Part shown: positions 15,354 to 21,114 of the stretch, in pieces
Layout: each line of letters starts with the position of its first letter
How positions within the stretch are numbered: position 1 is the stretch's first letter
Assembly (NCBI RefSeq): GCF_001611975.1
Contig: NZ_CP014526.1
Coordinates: 1-32,967 of the forward strand
Length of the DNA stretch: 32,967 bases
From: Haematospirillum jordaniae
GTDB taxonomy: Bacteria; Pseudomonadota; Alphaproteobacteria; Rhodospirillales; Rhodospirillaceae
Direction of reading: 5' to 3'
Position numbers and translations under genes: made by a program
The notes under the pieces: model-generated
Told to the model about the DNA's origin: nothing
Seen by the model: the letters and a program-made list of their open reading frames with translations, nothing else
The model's database searches: none

Positions 15354-15743
15354 ATGTCGAAGAAACGTGTTTTTGTAAGTTTTGACTACGACAATGACAA
15401 TGAATTAAAGGAATTGCTCGTTGGGCAAGCAAAAAATCCCGACACGCCGTTCGAACTCGCAGACTGGTCTATAAAAGAACACCTGACAGGGGATTGGAAA
15501 GATAAAGCAAAAAAAAGAATTCGGTCTGTAGACCAAGTAATTGTTCTCTGCGGCGAGAGCACACACAAGGCAAATGGCGTTGCCGATGAACTTAGAATAA
15601 CTCAAGAAGAGGGAAAAGATTATTTCTTGTTGAAAGGTTATAAGGATAAAGAATGTACAAAACCGACATCAGCTCTTAAAACAGATAAAATGTATACATG
15701 GAATTGGGACAATCTCAAGGCGTTAATAAATGGGAACCGCTAG
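15354..15743 (+). CDS. TIR-like (MTH538 / DUF1863-type) domain protein
   Basis: A 129-residue protein beginning MSKKRVFVSFDYDNDNELKE. The opening 'RVFVSFDYDND' strand, SIKEHLTGDWKDKAKKRI, then VDQVIVLCGESTHKANGVAD and a final TWNWDNLKALI are characteristic of the MTH538 TIR-like family, found in many anti-phage and conflict systems as a sensor or NAD-related effector. It is followed within six bases by a two-helix membrane protein, so the two are probably one module. Codon use is AT-rich and foreign to the neighbourhood. The start at 15354 has a weak GAGAG upstream. Confidence 0.8.
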   Translation: MSKKRVFVSFDYDNDNELKELLVGQAKNPDTPFELADWSIKEHLTGDWKDKAKKRIRSVDQVIVLCGESTHKANGVADELRITQEEGKDYFLLKGYKDKECTKPTSALKTDKMYTWNWDNLKALINGNR

Positions 15744-15748
15744 ATCCC

Positions 15749-16249
15749 ATGATTGGCGTCTGGAACAGAGAAAGCAAGGATTGCATCGAACGCGAAAAAG
15801 AGATCGCAACAGAGCAATACAAACTTTATGTTGAGATGGCTGATAAGATCAGCGATCGGCGCGTACATGCAAACAAATTTTATGTTGCCCTCAATTCTAG
15901 CCTAATAGCTTTTTACGGCTTCGCTACAGCCAAGAACTCCATCGTCCAAAATGATTCTTGGCTGTATCTAGTGCTTATAGCCGGAATTCTTATTTGTTTT
16001 TTGTGGATCGAAACCGTCAAATCATACAAGAATATTAATACAGTCAAATTCAAGGTGATACATGAAATAGAGGAACACCTTCCTCTTGCACTATATAAAT
16101 ACGAGTGGGAGCTTGCCAAGCAAGGCGATGGATCAAAATACCGCCCTACATCGCATATTGAAATGATTGTTCCATGGGTATTTGGATTTCTTTACGTAAT
16201 AATTGTATCATGCAAATGCTACTCTTATTTTTTTGAACTTTATCATTAA
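15749..16249 (+). CDS. Two-helix membrane protein (SLATT/RipA-like), partner of the TIR-like protein
   Basis: A 166-residue membrane protein. After a charged N-terminal helix (DCIEREKEIATEQYKLYVEM, ADKISDRRVHANKFYVALNS) come hydrophobic helices (SLIAFYGFATA; WLYLVLIAGILICFLWIETV), a cytoplasmic section, and a final segment IVPWVFGFLYVIIVSC. This resembles two-TM effectors of the SLATT/RipA-like group that accompany TIR-like or nucleotide-sensing partners and may damage the membrane on activation. An in-frame ATG at 15698 would add 17 residues and overlap the TIR-like gene; neither start has a good ribosome-binding site. Family name is tentative. Confidence 0.62.
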   Translation: MIGVWNRESKDCIEREKEIATEQYKLYVEMADKISDRRVHANKFYVALNSSLIAFYGFATAKNSIVQNDSWLYLVLIAGILICFLWIETVKSYKNINTVKFKVIHEIEEHLPLALYKYEWELAKQGDGSKYRPTSHIEMIVPWVFGFLYVIIVSCKCYSYFFELYH

Positions 16250-16254
16250 ATGTC

Positions 16255-16306
16255 CTTGATCGGGGGCGATGTTTGCCGGACCCCGATCAAGCGATTTATT
16301 TTTCTT
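16255..16306 (+). terminator. Rho-independent terminator of the TIR-like module
   Basis: Perfect 11-bp arms CTTGATCGGGG (16255-16265) and CCCCGATCAAG (16281-16291) with a 15-base loop, followed by the T-rich CGATTTATTTTTCTT. It starts five bases after the stop of the membrane protein and closes the island. Confidence 0.85.
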
Positions 16307-16455
16307 AAAGCACCTACGCATAAACGGCCATTTACAAGCCGGTCCGGTTTCGAGACACCGGGCACGGCAACAGGCGGCGTCCACGCTCTCAAAAACCACG
16401 CTTGAAACCATGTCGGTTCTTGGTGATGTTTACGATGCGTTTTGAGGGAGATGTC
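16307..16455. other. Candidate resolvase recombination (res) region
   Basis: A gene-free stretch directly upstream of the resolvase start. It has imperfect inverted elements CTCAAAAAC (16388-16396) and GTTTTGAG (16439-16446), and inner GAAACC/GGTTCT segments. Resolvases of this family normally bind a res site next to their own gene. The exact crossover point cannot be seen by eye. Confidence 0.4.
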
Positions 16456-17010
16456 ATGCTGATCGGCTACGCCCGCGTTTCGACGCGAGACCAGACCACA
16501 GAGCTACAGACAGAGGCGTTGTCGGCAGCCGGTTGCGAGCGCGTGTTCGAGGACCAGACCAGCGGCAGCCGTGAAGACCGTCCCGGCCTTTCCAGTGCGC
16601 TGGATTACCTGCGCACTGGTGACACACTGGTGGTGTGGAAGCTGGACCGTCTGGGCCGGACCGTGAAGCAGCTTGTGCATCTGGTTGACAGCCTTCAGGC
16701 CCGTGGCATCCACTTCCGCAGCCTCACCGACGGCATAGATACCGGAAGCCCGGCAGGCCGGTTCTTCTTCCACATCATGGCCAGCCTTGCCGAGATGGAG
16801 CGCGACCTGATCGCCGAAAGAACACGCGCCGGACTGGACGCCGCCCGGAAAGCCGGACGCAAAGGAGGGCGCCCCGCAAAGATGACCCCCGGCAAGATCA
16901 CGGCAGCCCGCAAGCTTCTGGAAACCGGAACACCCGCCCGCACCGTCGCCGAGAGTCTCGGCGTGTCACCCGCTACACTGTACCGCTGGCTGCCTGCCCA
17001 GACGGCTTAG
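16456..17010 (+). CDS. Serine recombinase, resolvase/invertase family
   Basis: A 184-residue small serine recombinase. The N-terminus MLIGYARVSTRDQTTELQTE carries the catalytic Ser9 with Arg7. LVVWKLDRLGRTVKQLVHLV and RGIHFRSLTDGIDTGSPAGR follow, then the long helix FHIMASLAEMERDLIAERTR. The C-terminus is a Hin-type HTH (TPARTVAESLGVSPATLYRW). A GAGGGAG ribosome-binding site supports the ATG at 16456. On a plasmid its likely job is to resolve multimers. Tail-fibre inversion is less likely, since no invertible fibre segment is seen. Confidence 0.9.
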   Translation: MLIGYARVSTRDQTTELQTEALSAAGCERVFEDQTSGSREDRPGLSSALDYLRTGDTLVVWKLDRLGRTVKQLVHLVDSLQARGIHFRSLTDGIDTGSPAGRFFFHIMASLAEMERDLIAERTRAGLDAARKAGRKGGRPAKMTPGKITAARKLLETGTPARTVAESLGVSPATLYRWLPAQTA

Positions 17011-17016
17011 CGTGCT

Positions 17017-17544
17017 TTATTTTCCGTTTTCTGAGACGCCGCTTTTATCAGCTATAGCTTCGCGCAAGAGAGCGTTAAGTCGGTCCTGCCATCCATCGCC
17101 CTCAGAGTGAAGATACTCAAGGATATCAGGATCGAGACGAACGGGTGCTGTTCTTGTTACACGCGCCAAGGGAGAACAGCCGCTCCGTACGGGGATTTTT
17201 TCAAGCGCTTCTGCCCATTCAGGGATATCTGTGTCCTGTTCTTGTTTTTCTACAGACATTTTCTGAATGGCCAGTCTCAAACCCATGGTGCGCAAAATCG
17301 CCATCAAGCTGCGAATCTCCGGGTTTCCTTTGTGCGACAGGGTACGATACAACTGGTTCGGGTTCAGCGCTGCCGCCTTTGCCACCTGACGCACCCCCCC
17401 GAATGCTGCGGCCATCTGGCGCAGAGCTATCAGCAGTTCCCCTTGATCACCATCTTCCAGAATGCTGTTCAGCAATGCCTCGGCATAAGCAGGATCATTA
17501 CGAAACACTTCTGCCATAGCTGTATCATGTTCCCGGTCTTTCAT
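17017..17544 (-). CDS. HigA-like antidote with a C-terminal BrnA-type domain
   Basis: A 175-residue antitoxin. The N-terminal half (YAEALLNSILEDGDQGELLI, GGVRQVAKAAALNPNQLYRT, LSHKGNPEIRSLMAILRTMG, LRLAI) is the 'addiction module antidote' HTH family paired with Gp49/HigB-like toxins. After a linker, residues near 140-170 read APVRLDPDILEYLHSEGDGW, then QDRLNALLREAI, which is the ribbon-helix-helix signature of BrnA antitoxins. The usual antidote stops after about 100 residues, so this looks like a fusion. ATG at 17544 has AAAGAGG upstream; it follows the toxin by 12 bases. Confidence 0.85.
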   Translation of the reverse strand: MKDREHDTAMAEVFRNDPAYAEALLNSILEDGDQGELLIALRQMAAAFGGVRQVAKAAALNPNQLYRTLSHKGNPEIRSLMAILRTMGLRLAIQKMSVEKQEQDTDIPEWAEALEKIPVRSGCSPLARVTRTAPVRLDPDILEYLHSEGDGWQDRLNALLREAIADKSGVSENGK

Positions 17545-17556
17545 TGTCAAACCTCT

Positions 17557-17874
17557 TTAACGTTTCTGCCAGTCTTGCCAGTACGAACAAGCGCGCTCAA
17601 TGTCGGCCTTCTGCCTTCGCTTGTCCCCACCGCAGAGCAGAAGGACAATTTCCTTGCCTGCTCTTGCAAAGTAAACGCGATAGCCTGGACCAACGTCGAT
17701 GCGCAGCTCATACACACCATCACGCAATGGTTTATGATCACCAAAATTACCGAGTTCCATGCGGTAAATACGACGATCAATGGCAACCAGGGCCTTGGTG
17801 TCCCGTATTTGCTCACGCCATTCGGCAAAGTGGTCCCGGCCATTTGAATCGAGATAGTGTCGTATCGTCTGCAT
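17557..17874 (-). CDS. RelE/HigB-like (phage Gp49-type) toxin
   Basis: A 105-residue toxin of the Gp49/HigB-like RelE superfamily. Diagnostic parts are the AIDRRIYRMELGNFGDHKPL region, DGVYELRIDVGPGYRVYFAR and IVLLLCGGDKRRQKADIERA. It comes first in its operon, with the antitoxin behind, as in higBA. The ATG at 17874 sits only seven bases beyond the -10 box of a strong promoter, so its message may be leaderless. It probably cuts ribosome-bound mRNA. Confidence 0.9.
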   Translation of the reverse strand: MQTIRHYLDSNGRDHFAEWREQIRDTKALVAIDRRIYRMELGNFGDHKPLRDGVYELRIDVGPGYRVYFARAGKEIVLLLCGGDKRRQKADIERACSYWQDWQKR

Positions 17875-17881
17875 GACGGGG

Positions 17882-17910
17882 ATTATCGTTTATAAACGAC
17901 ATTGTGTCAA
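17882..17910 (-). promoter_or_regulatory. Promoter and operator of the HigBA-like operon
   Basis: Minus strand: TTGACA (17905-17910), 17-base spacer, GATAAT (17882-17887). A perfect 14-bp palindrome TCGTTTATAAACGA (17886-17899) overlaps the -10 and spacer and is the likely antitoxin operator. The toxin ATG starts seven bases downstream of the -10. Confidence 0.8.
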
Positions 17911-18108
17911 GCGTTATTCTTTTGAGCCGATGGGAGTGACAGCCTGCATATTGCTTACCAAGCCATACCGCTCCTCCAGATGGTGCAAACAAAAAACTCA
18001 ACCATCCGTCCCTTGTTCGATCCGCGCCGGAGGCGAGGGCGAACATGCCCGTAAGGGCGTGGACGTCCCTCGTCCCGACGCCTTCAGAAGACCAGCGCGC
18101 GCAACGGA

Positions 18109-18183
18109 GTGCAACAGGCCGAAGGCGCACCGCAGCCACGCGCAGCACGTAGTGCGAGCATGGCGAGAAGCCACCTGTTGCAC
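18109..18183. other. Foldable multi-branched element near the origin
   Basis: A 75-base segment closed by perfect 10-bp arms GTGCAACAGG (18109-18118) and CCTGTTGCAC (18174-18183). Inside are three small hairpins: GCC-gaa-GGC, GCAC-gta-GTGC and GGC-gagaa-GCC. The fold resembles a cloverleaf, but it has no tRNA features. It may be part of an origin, a transfer origin or a small RNA. The surrounding 17911-18504 stretch holds no gene that I can support. Confidence 0.45.
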
Positions 18184-18208
18184 GGAGAGAGCACGTTGGT
18201 ATTAGGCT

Positions 18209-18259
18209 CCCTCCCCGATGACGGGGAGGGGTGTGCGCGACCCTAGCGCACGCCTTTTT
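18209..18259 (+). terminator. Tandem hairpins ending in a T-run
   Basis: First hairpin: CCCTCCCCG (18209-18217), loop ATGA, CGGGGAGGG (18222-18230). Second: GTGCGC (18233-18238), 7-base loop, GCGCAC (18246-18251), followed by GCC and TTTTT. Read on the plus strand this is a terminator. It could equally be the structured edge of the replication origin, which starts here. Confidence 0.5.
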
Positions 18260-18430
18260 ATATTTATTTGTTTGTTTAAAGGTTCTCTCATCAGTTTCTG
18301 AACCCTAGAAAGTCCGGAAAAGGGGGTTCTGGTCCGTAAAATCCGGATTCTTGTTTGTGTTTCTGTGGATAACTTTATTTTGGGCTTCAAAAACGACAGC
18401 AAAACAGGGGGAGAAGGTGCCGGAAAAGGC
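18254..18430. other. Candidate replication origin (oriV) with DnaA box
   Basis: Next to the replication-protein gene lies an AT-rich stretch (18254-18280). It is followed by a perfect DnaA box TGTGGATAA (18364-18372) and repeated CCGGAAAAGG elements at 18314-18323 and 18420-18429, with related TCCGTAAAATCCGGAT between. AT-rich DNA, a DnaA box and short repeats beside a rep gene are the usual signs of a plasmid origin. A plus-strand hairpin with TTTT follows at 18461-18480. Confidence 0.55.
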
Positions 18431-18504
18431 CCGGATTTGCTGTCCGCACAAACGGCTACGCCCGCTCAAGGGCGGGTTTTAGAGGGACAGATTGTAACTG
18501 GCTG

Positions 18505-19191
18505 CTAGTCGGGCGGCTTGCGCTTGCGGGCCTCTTTCTGGTCCAGAATACGCCGATCCAGATCAGCCTGCTTCTGTTCATGGGCATCCCCGTAGCGTTC
18601 GAGAAGCGCAAGGCCCTCACGGACCTCACCCACCTCCCGCGCGGCCTTGTACATTTCACGCGCACTCGGCCACTCGAAGGGGTAGCGGTCAAAGACCTTT
18701 GACTCATCCATCTTCAGTTGCCACCGCGCCGGAGACAGAAAGGCGTATGCGTTGGATACTTGCTTCAGGAGGAACCGACCGTTATCAAAGGTCCGTTTGA
18801 TGCAGCGGTTGACCGCGAAGATAATGCCCTGTTCCCGAAGGAATTTCAGCGCCTTGTAGACCGTTGTCTGACCGTAGCCCGCCTTCTCTCCAAGGGTCTT
18901 GTAAGAGCATGTCAGTTCGCCGGTCTCCCAATTGATCATCTCGACAAAAGCCCGATAGACAGCGAGCACCGAGCGGCCTCGTCCTTCATAACGCTGCACC
19001 TCTGGGCTTGCTGCGAGTTGCTCCTTCCAGCGCAAAACCGTCTTTCTCGGCGGCGGCTTGCCGAACTTGACAAGATGCTTCTCGAACGCGCCGCGACGGC
19101 ACTGCCACTTCGGACCGTCCGGCAAGCCGAACGGGGGCGTGAGCCGGAAGCCCGGTGAAACTGTGTCTGGAGGGGAACCTGAAAGAAACAA
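18505..19191 (-). CDS. Plasmid replication protein candidate (HTH)
   Basis: A 228-residue protein resembling HTH-type replication proteins of alphaproteobacterial plasmids. After PKWQCRRGAFEKHLVKFGKP it has a central region GRGRSVLAVYRAFVEMINWE, then TGELTCSYKTLGEKAGYGQT and TVYKALKFLREQGII, a clear winged-helix-like segment at about residues 95-130. A basic C-terminal tail ends RKRKPPD. It is flanked by an origin-like region downstream and repeats upstream. The start is uncertain: TTG at 19191 is listed, but the frame stays open beyond 19320 and a start inside the first 30 codons is also possible. The role is inferred from family resemblance and context. Confidence 0.6.
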   Translation of the reverse strand: MFLSGSPPDTVSPGFRLTPPFGLPDGPKWQCRRGAFEKHLVKFGKPPPRKTVLRWKEQLAASPEVQRYEGRGRSVLAVYRAFVEMINWETGELTCSYKTLGEKAGYGQTTVYKALKFLREQGIIFAVNRCIKRTFDNGRFLLKQVSNAYAFLSPARWQLKMDESKVFDRYPFEWPSAREMYKAAREVGEVREGLALLERYGDAHEQKQADLDRRILDQKEARKRKPPD

Positions 19192-19194
19192 AGA

Positions 19195-19280
19195 CCGCGC
19201 CCTACCTTGGGGCCGGGAGAGCTTTTTTTGCTGGAGTCTCGAGAGTGATTGACTTGGCTGAAGCCGCGCCCTATCTTGGG
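19195..19280. repeat. Direct repeat in the rep leader
   Basis: CCGCGCCCTACCTTGGG (19195-19211) and CCGCGCCCTATCTTGGG (19264-19280) differ at one base and lie just upstream of the listed rep start. The second copy contains the -10 of the plus-strand promoter. They may be binding sites for Rep or for a regulator. Confidence 0.55.
19249..19277 (+). promoter_or_regulatory. Plus-strand promoter upstream of rep
   Basis: TTGACT (19249-19254), a 17-base spacer and TATCTT (19272-19277). It points away from rep and toward the strong terminator at 19389, defining a short transcript with no substantial ORF. Confidence 0.6.
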
Positions 19281-19283
19281 CTT

Positions 19284-19416
19284 TGCGGTAACGCCTGCAT
19301 TCACTGCCTAAGACCAGCGTAAGTCTTCCGGCTATGATTACTACACACAGTGGATGTGCCGCAAACCGTTCGTCGCGGTAGGCAACACAGCCCGGGGTTC
19401 TCCCCGGGCTTTCTCT
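19284..19416 (+). ncRNA. Candidate small RNA beside rep
   Basis: About 130 bases lie between the promoter at 19249-19277 and the terminator at 19389-19416. The only frame with an ATG is 15 codons (19334-19381). An internal AAGAC...GTCTT hairpin is present. If the rep message begins upstream of 19416, this RNA would be antisense to its leader, like plasmid copy-control RNAs. Start and end are inferred from sequence signals only. Confidence 0.5.
19389..19416 (+). terminator. Strong terminator of the candidate small RNA
   Basis: Perfect 9-bp stem AGCCCGGGG (19389-19397), loop TTCT, CCCCGGGCT (19402-19410), then TTCTCTTTG. On the plus strand this is a textbook rho-independent terminator. Confidence 0.85.
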
Positions 19417-19522
19417 TTGTCGTTTATTTTGGGCGCGGTGTAAAGCCTTGCGTGTAAAACGGGCCTAGCCGTGCGCTGTGACCGCGCAGCGTCCAAACAT
19501 TCACGTCTAAAAAGAAAGCCCA

Positions 19523-20050
19523 TCATTCCGCCTCTACAATCTTGTTGTTTTCATCGAGCGTGTACCAAGTGTCGGGTTTGATGCCATTCTCACCGACAAC
19601 CCCGACGACAACGCGCCCATGATCTGAACCGCGCGCCAAAACCCGAAACGCGATTACGCCGCCATCACTTGCCCTGGCCTTTCCGCCGCCAAGCGCATCA
19701 TCGACGAACACCAGAGCCAAGCCCGCGTGCGCTGCCTCTGCCCAACCGCTTTCACCTGCGATCGCAACATCCCAACCAATCGAATGGCCATCACAACCAG
19801 CAATCGCTATGTGATGTGAGTCAGCACATCCGCCCTCGCCAACGATCGCAACGTCCGACCACAAAGCGAGTCCACCGACCGGTGCAAAACACACAGGTCC
19901 GTAGGAAGACAATACGGAGAGCCGGTAATCAAAGCCGCGATTGAAAGCGATCGTGCCACCATAACTCTCAACTTCCATGCAGAGGTCCGAATCATCAGCC
20001 GCAGCACCCCAAACACGCTTGCCTCTGCGGAATCGGTCACGCCAGCCCAT
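19523..20050 (-). CDS. Hypothetical protein with solenoid-like repeats
   Basis: A 175-residue protein of unknown function. After a short basic start (MGWRDRFRRGKRVWGAAADD) it shows a repeated 'xVAIxGExG' step: DVAIVGEGGCA, HIAIAGCDG, DVAIAGESGWAEA, then GLALVFVDDALGG and VVVGVVGENG. This spacing suggests a small beta-solenoid. It ends in an acidic tail. The ATG at 20050 has a GGAGGG site and overlaps the gene upstream as TAATG. It is the last gene of the ogr operon, so it may be an early or lysogenic accessory factor. Confidence 0.7.
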   Translation of the reverse strand: MGWRDRFRRGKRVWGAAADDSDLCMEVESYGGTIAFNRGFDYRLSVLSSYGPVCFAPVGGLALWSDVAIVGEGGCADSHHIAIAGCDGHSIGWDVAIAGESGWAEAAHAGLALVFVDDALGGGKARASDGGVIAFRVLARGSDHGRVVVGVVGENGIKPDTWYTLDENNKIVEAE

Positions 20051-20409
20051 TACCACCCTCCTTCATCGGATTGCTTTGAACCTCTGGCCTTGACCCCATA
20101 ACGGGCATACAGGCAGTCGGCAGCCTGCTGTGGTGTCAGGTAGTTTTTCCGTCGACTCGCGCGGTATTCGTTGCATCGCCTTAGAAAGAAGATCGCGACC
20201 AGAATCGCCAAGCCGCACCACTGCATGGCCTGGCTTCCCAAAAGCCAGCCGGCACCAATCACTGCAAAAATCAGCATGAAGGTGACGGCATCGCGCCGCC
20301 ACGACTGCTGCACCGTGGTTTGCAGGATGATTATTTTAACCTTGTCGCGCCAACCAAGGCTTATGCTCTCGGTCGCGTGAACACCTTCTACACCGTGAGT
20401 CGTCTTCAT
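20050..20409 (-). CDS. Small membrane protein, unknown function
   Basis: A 119-residue protein with an N-terminal soluble part (MKTTHGVEGVHATESISLGW), then two adjacent hydrophobic segments (AVTFMLIFAVIGAGWLLGSQ; WCGLAILVAIFFL) and a basic cytoplasmic tail that includes LTPQQAADCLYARYGVKARG. The ATG at 20409 has a GAGGTG site about seven bases upstream. It lies 13 bases after ogr in the same operon. Its position and topology would suit superinfection exclusion, but nothing in the sequence proves that. Confidence 0.72.
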   Translation of the reverse strand: MKTTHGVEGVHATESISLGWRDKVKIIILQTTVQQSWRRDAVTFMLIFAVIGAGWLLGSQAMQWCGLAILVAIFFLRRCNEYRASRRKNYLTPQQAADCLYARYGVKARGSKQSDEGGW

Positions 20410-20422
20410 GGCGCGCACCTCG

Positions 20423-20680
20423 TCACAGGAATGGAAACTGCATTTGATTCGGCGAAACACCGACAGCGAACGGAACGCCGACCCGCCGCCGACCCGGCAA
20501 CGAACTTTCGTTGAGAGAGCGAACCGGCGTCAGCGCGGCCACAAACATTGCGGCGCAATCCTCGCTGGTGCACAGATACGTAATCTCGCGGTACACGTCG
20601 GTAACCTGTCGGGTCTTGACCGTCCGACACCGGACGCCGCAATACGGACACTGCGTCGAATTGCTCGGACCTGCGCTCAT
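20423..20680 (-). CDS. ogr: Ogr/Delta-type zinc-finger late gene activator
   Basis: An 85-residue member of the Ogr/Delta family, which binds dyads near -55 of the P2-type late promoters and contacts RNA polymerase alpha. The zinc ligands fit the family spacing exactly: Cys11, Cys14, Cys37, Cys42 (C-X2-C-X22-C-X4-C), within CPYCGVRCRTVKT and EITYLCTSEDCAAMFVAALT. A further Cys18 is present. The C-terminal extension is proline- and valine-rich. The ATG at 20680 overlaps the CII-like gene as ATGA. In P2, ogr lies just after D; here it is in the early operon. Confidence 0.9.
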   Translation of the reverse strand: MSAGPSNSTQCPYCGVRCRTVKTRQVTDVYREITYLCTSEDCAAMFVAALTPVRSLNESSLPGRRRVGVPFAVGVSPNQMQFPFL

Positions 20681-21105
20681 AGCTTCACCAAGAATTGTGA
20701 TATTGCCACAACCGCTTTAGTCAGTTCCGTGCGGCACACGGCACGCTCCTGATGGTCGATGTGACCGTCGGCCAGCGCCTCGGCCAGAACCGCAGCACCC
20801 TGTGTAATGTCGCGCATCAGTGAAAGGCCCGTGATTGTCTCGTCCCCGGTTCGCCTCACACCGGACAGCCCTGCCGGGCGCAGAACGGTTTCGGCAAATT
20901 CAACGGGCAAGACCCGGATCAGGGTCATTGCGTTGTGCCACTCCGGGCAGCTTTCGTTGCGAAGATAGCGACGGATCGCATCCTGCCCCACACCTGTGGC
21001 CGCCGCGACGTCGCCGACAGAAAACCGCCGTCCCGCTCCAACATAGAGTGACAGTGCGTCACTGAAGGCTTGACGTACGTTCCTGATCTGTTCTGGGTCT
21101 ATCAT
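20677..21105 (-). CDS. CII-like phage regulator
   Basis: A 142-residue protein resembling the phage regulatory CII (CP76) family of P2-like phages. The N-terminus (EQIRNVRQAFSDALSLYVGA) leads into an HTH (SVGDVAAATGVGQDAIRRYL). The middle has TLIRVLPVEFAETVLRPAGL and the C-terminus a helical region (ADGHIDHQERAVCRTELTKA). It is translationally coupled to ogr. Its first nine codons (MIDPEQIRN) recur at 22112 on the other side of the repeat array. A perfect 20-bp palindrome is centred on its start codon. Confidence 0.75.
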   Translation of the reverse strand: MIDPEQIRNVRQAFSDALSLYVGAGRRFSVGDVAAATGVGQDAIRRYLRNESCPEWHNAMTLIRVLPVEFAETVLRPAGLSGVRRTGDETITGLSLMRDITQGAAVLAEALADGHIDHQERAVCRTELTKAVVAISQFLVKL

Positions 21106-21107
21106 GA
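21079..21107. repeat. Left 29-bp direct repeat bordering the array
   Basis: 29 bases covering the start of the CII-like gene; 25 of 29 match the copy at 22086-22114. The pair borders the 297-bp array, as if the array entered at this start codon with duplication of the target. Confidence 0.65.
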
Positions 21108-21114
21108 TAGACCC
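21095..21114. promoter_or_regulatory. Perfect 20-bp palindrome on the CII-like start codon
   Basis: GGGTCTATCATGATAGACCC reads the same on both strands. The minus-strand ATG (21105-21103) is in its centre. It could be an operator, or an mRNA hairpin that hides the start codon. The other copy of the gene start at 22112 lacks this palindrome. Confidence 0.65.

Noticed and set aside
16456..17010. The serine recombinase as an integrase or tail-fibre invertase
   Set aside because: It is the short resolvase type without the large C-terminal domain of phage integrases, and no invertible segment or alternative fibre end lies near gene H.
18109..18183. A tRNA gene in the cloverleaf-like element
   Set aside because: The closing helix is 10 bp, there is no TTC loop or anticodon arm of the right size, and no CCA end.
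17998..18183. Short minus-strand frame in the origin region
   Set aside because: Arg/Ala-rich composition, no ribosome-binding site, and it overlaps the structured element.
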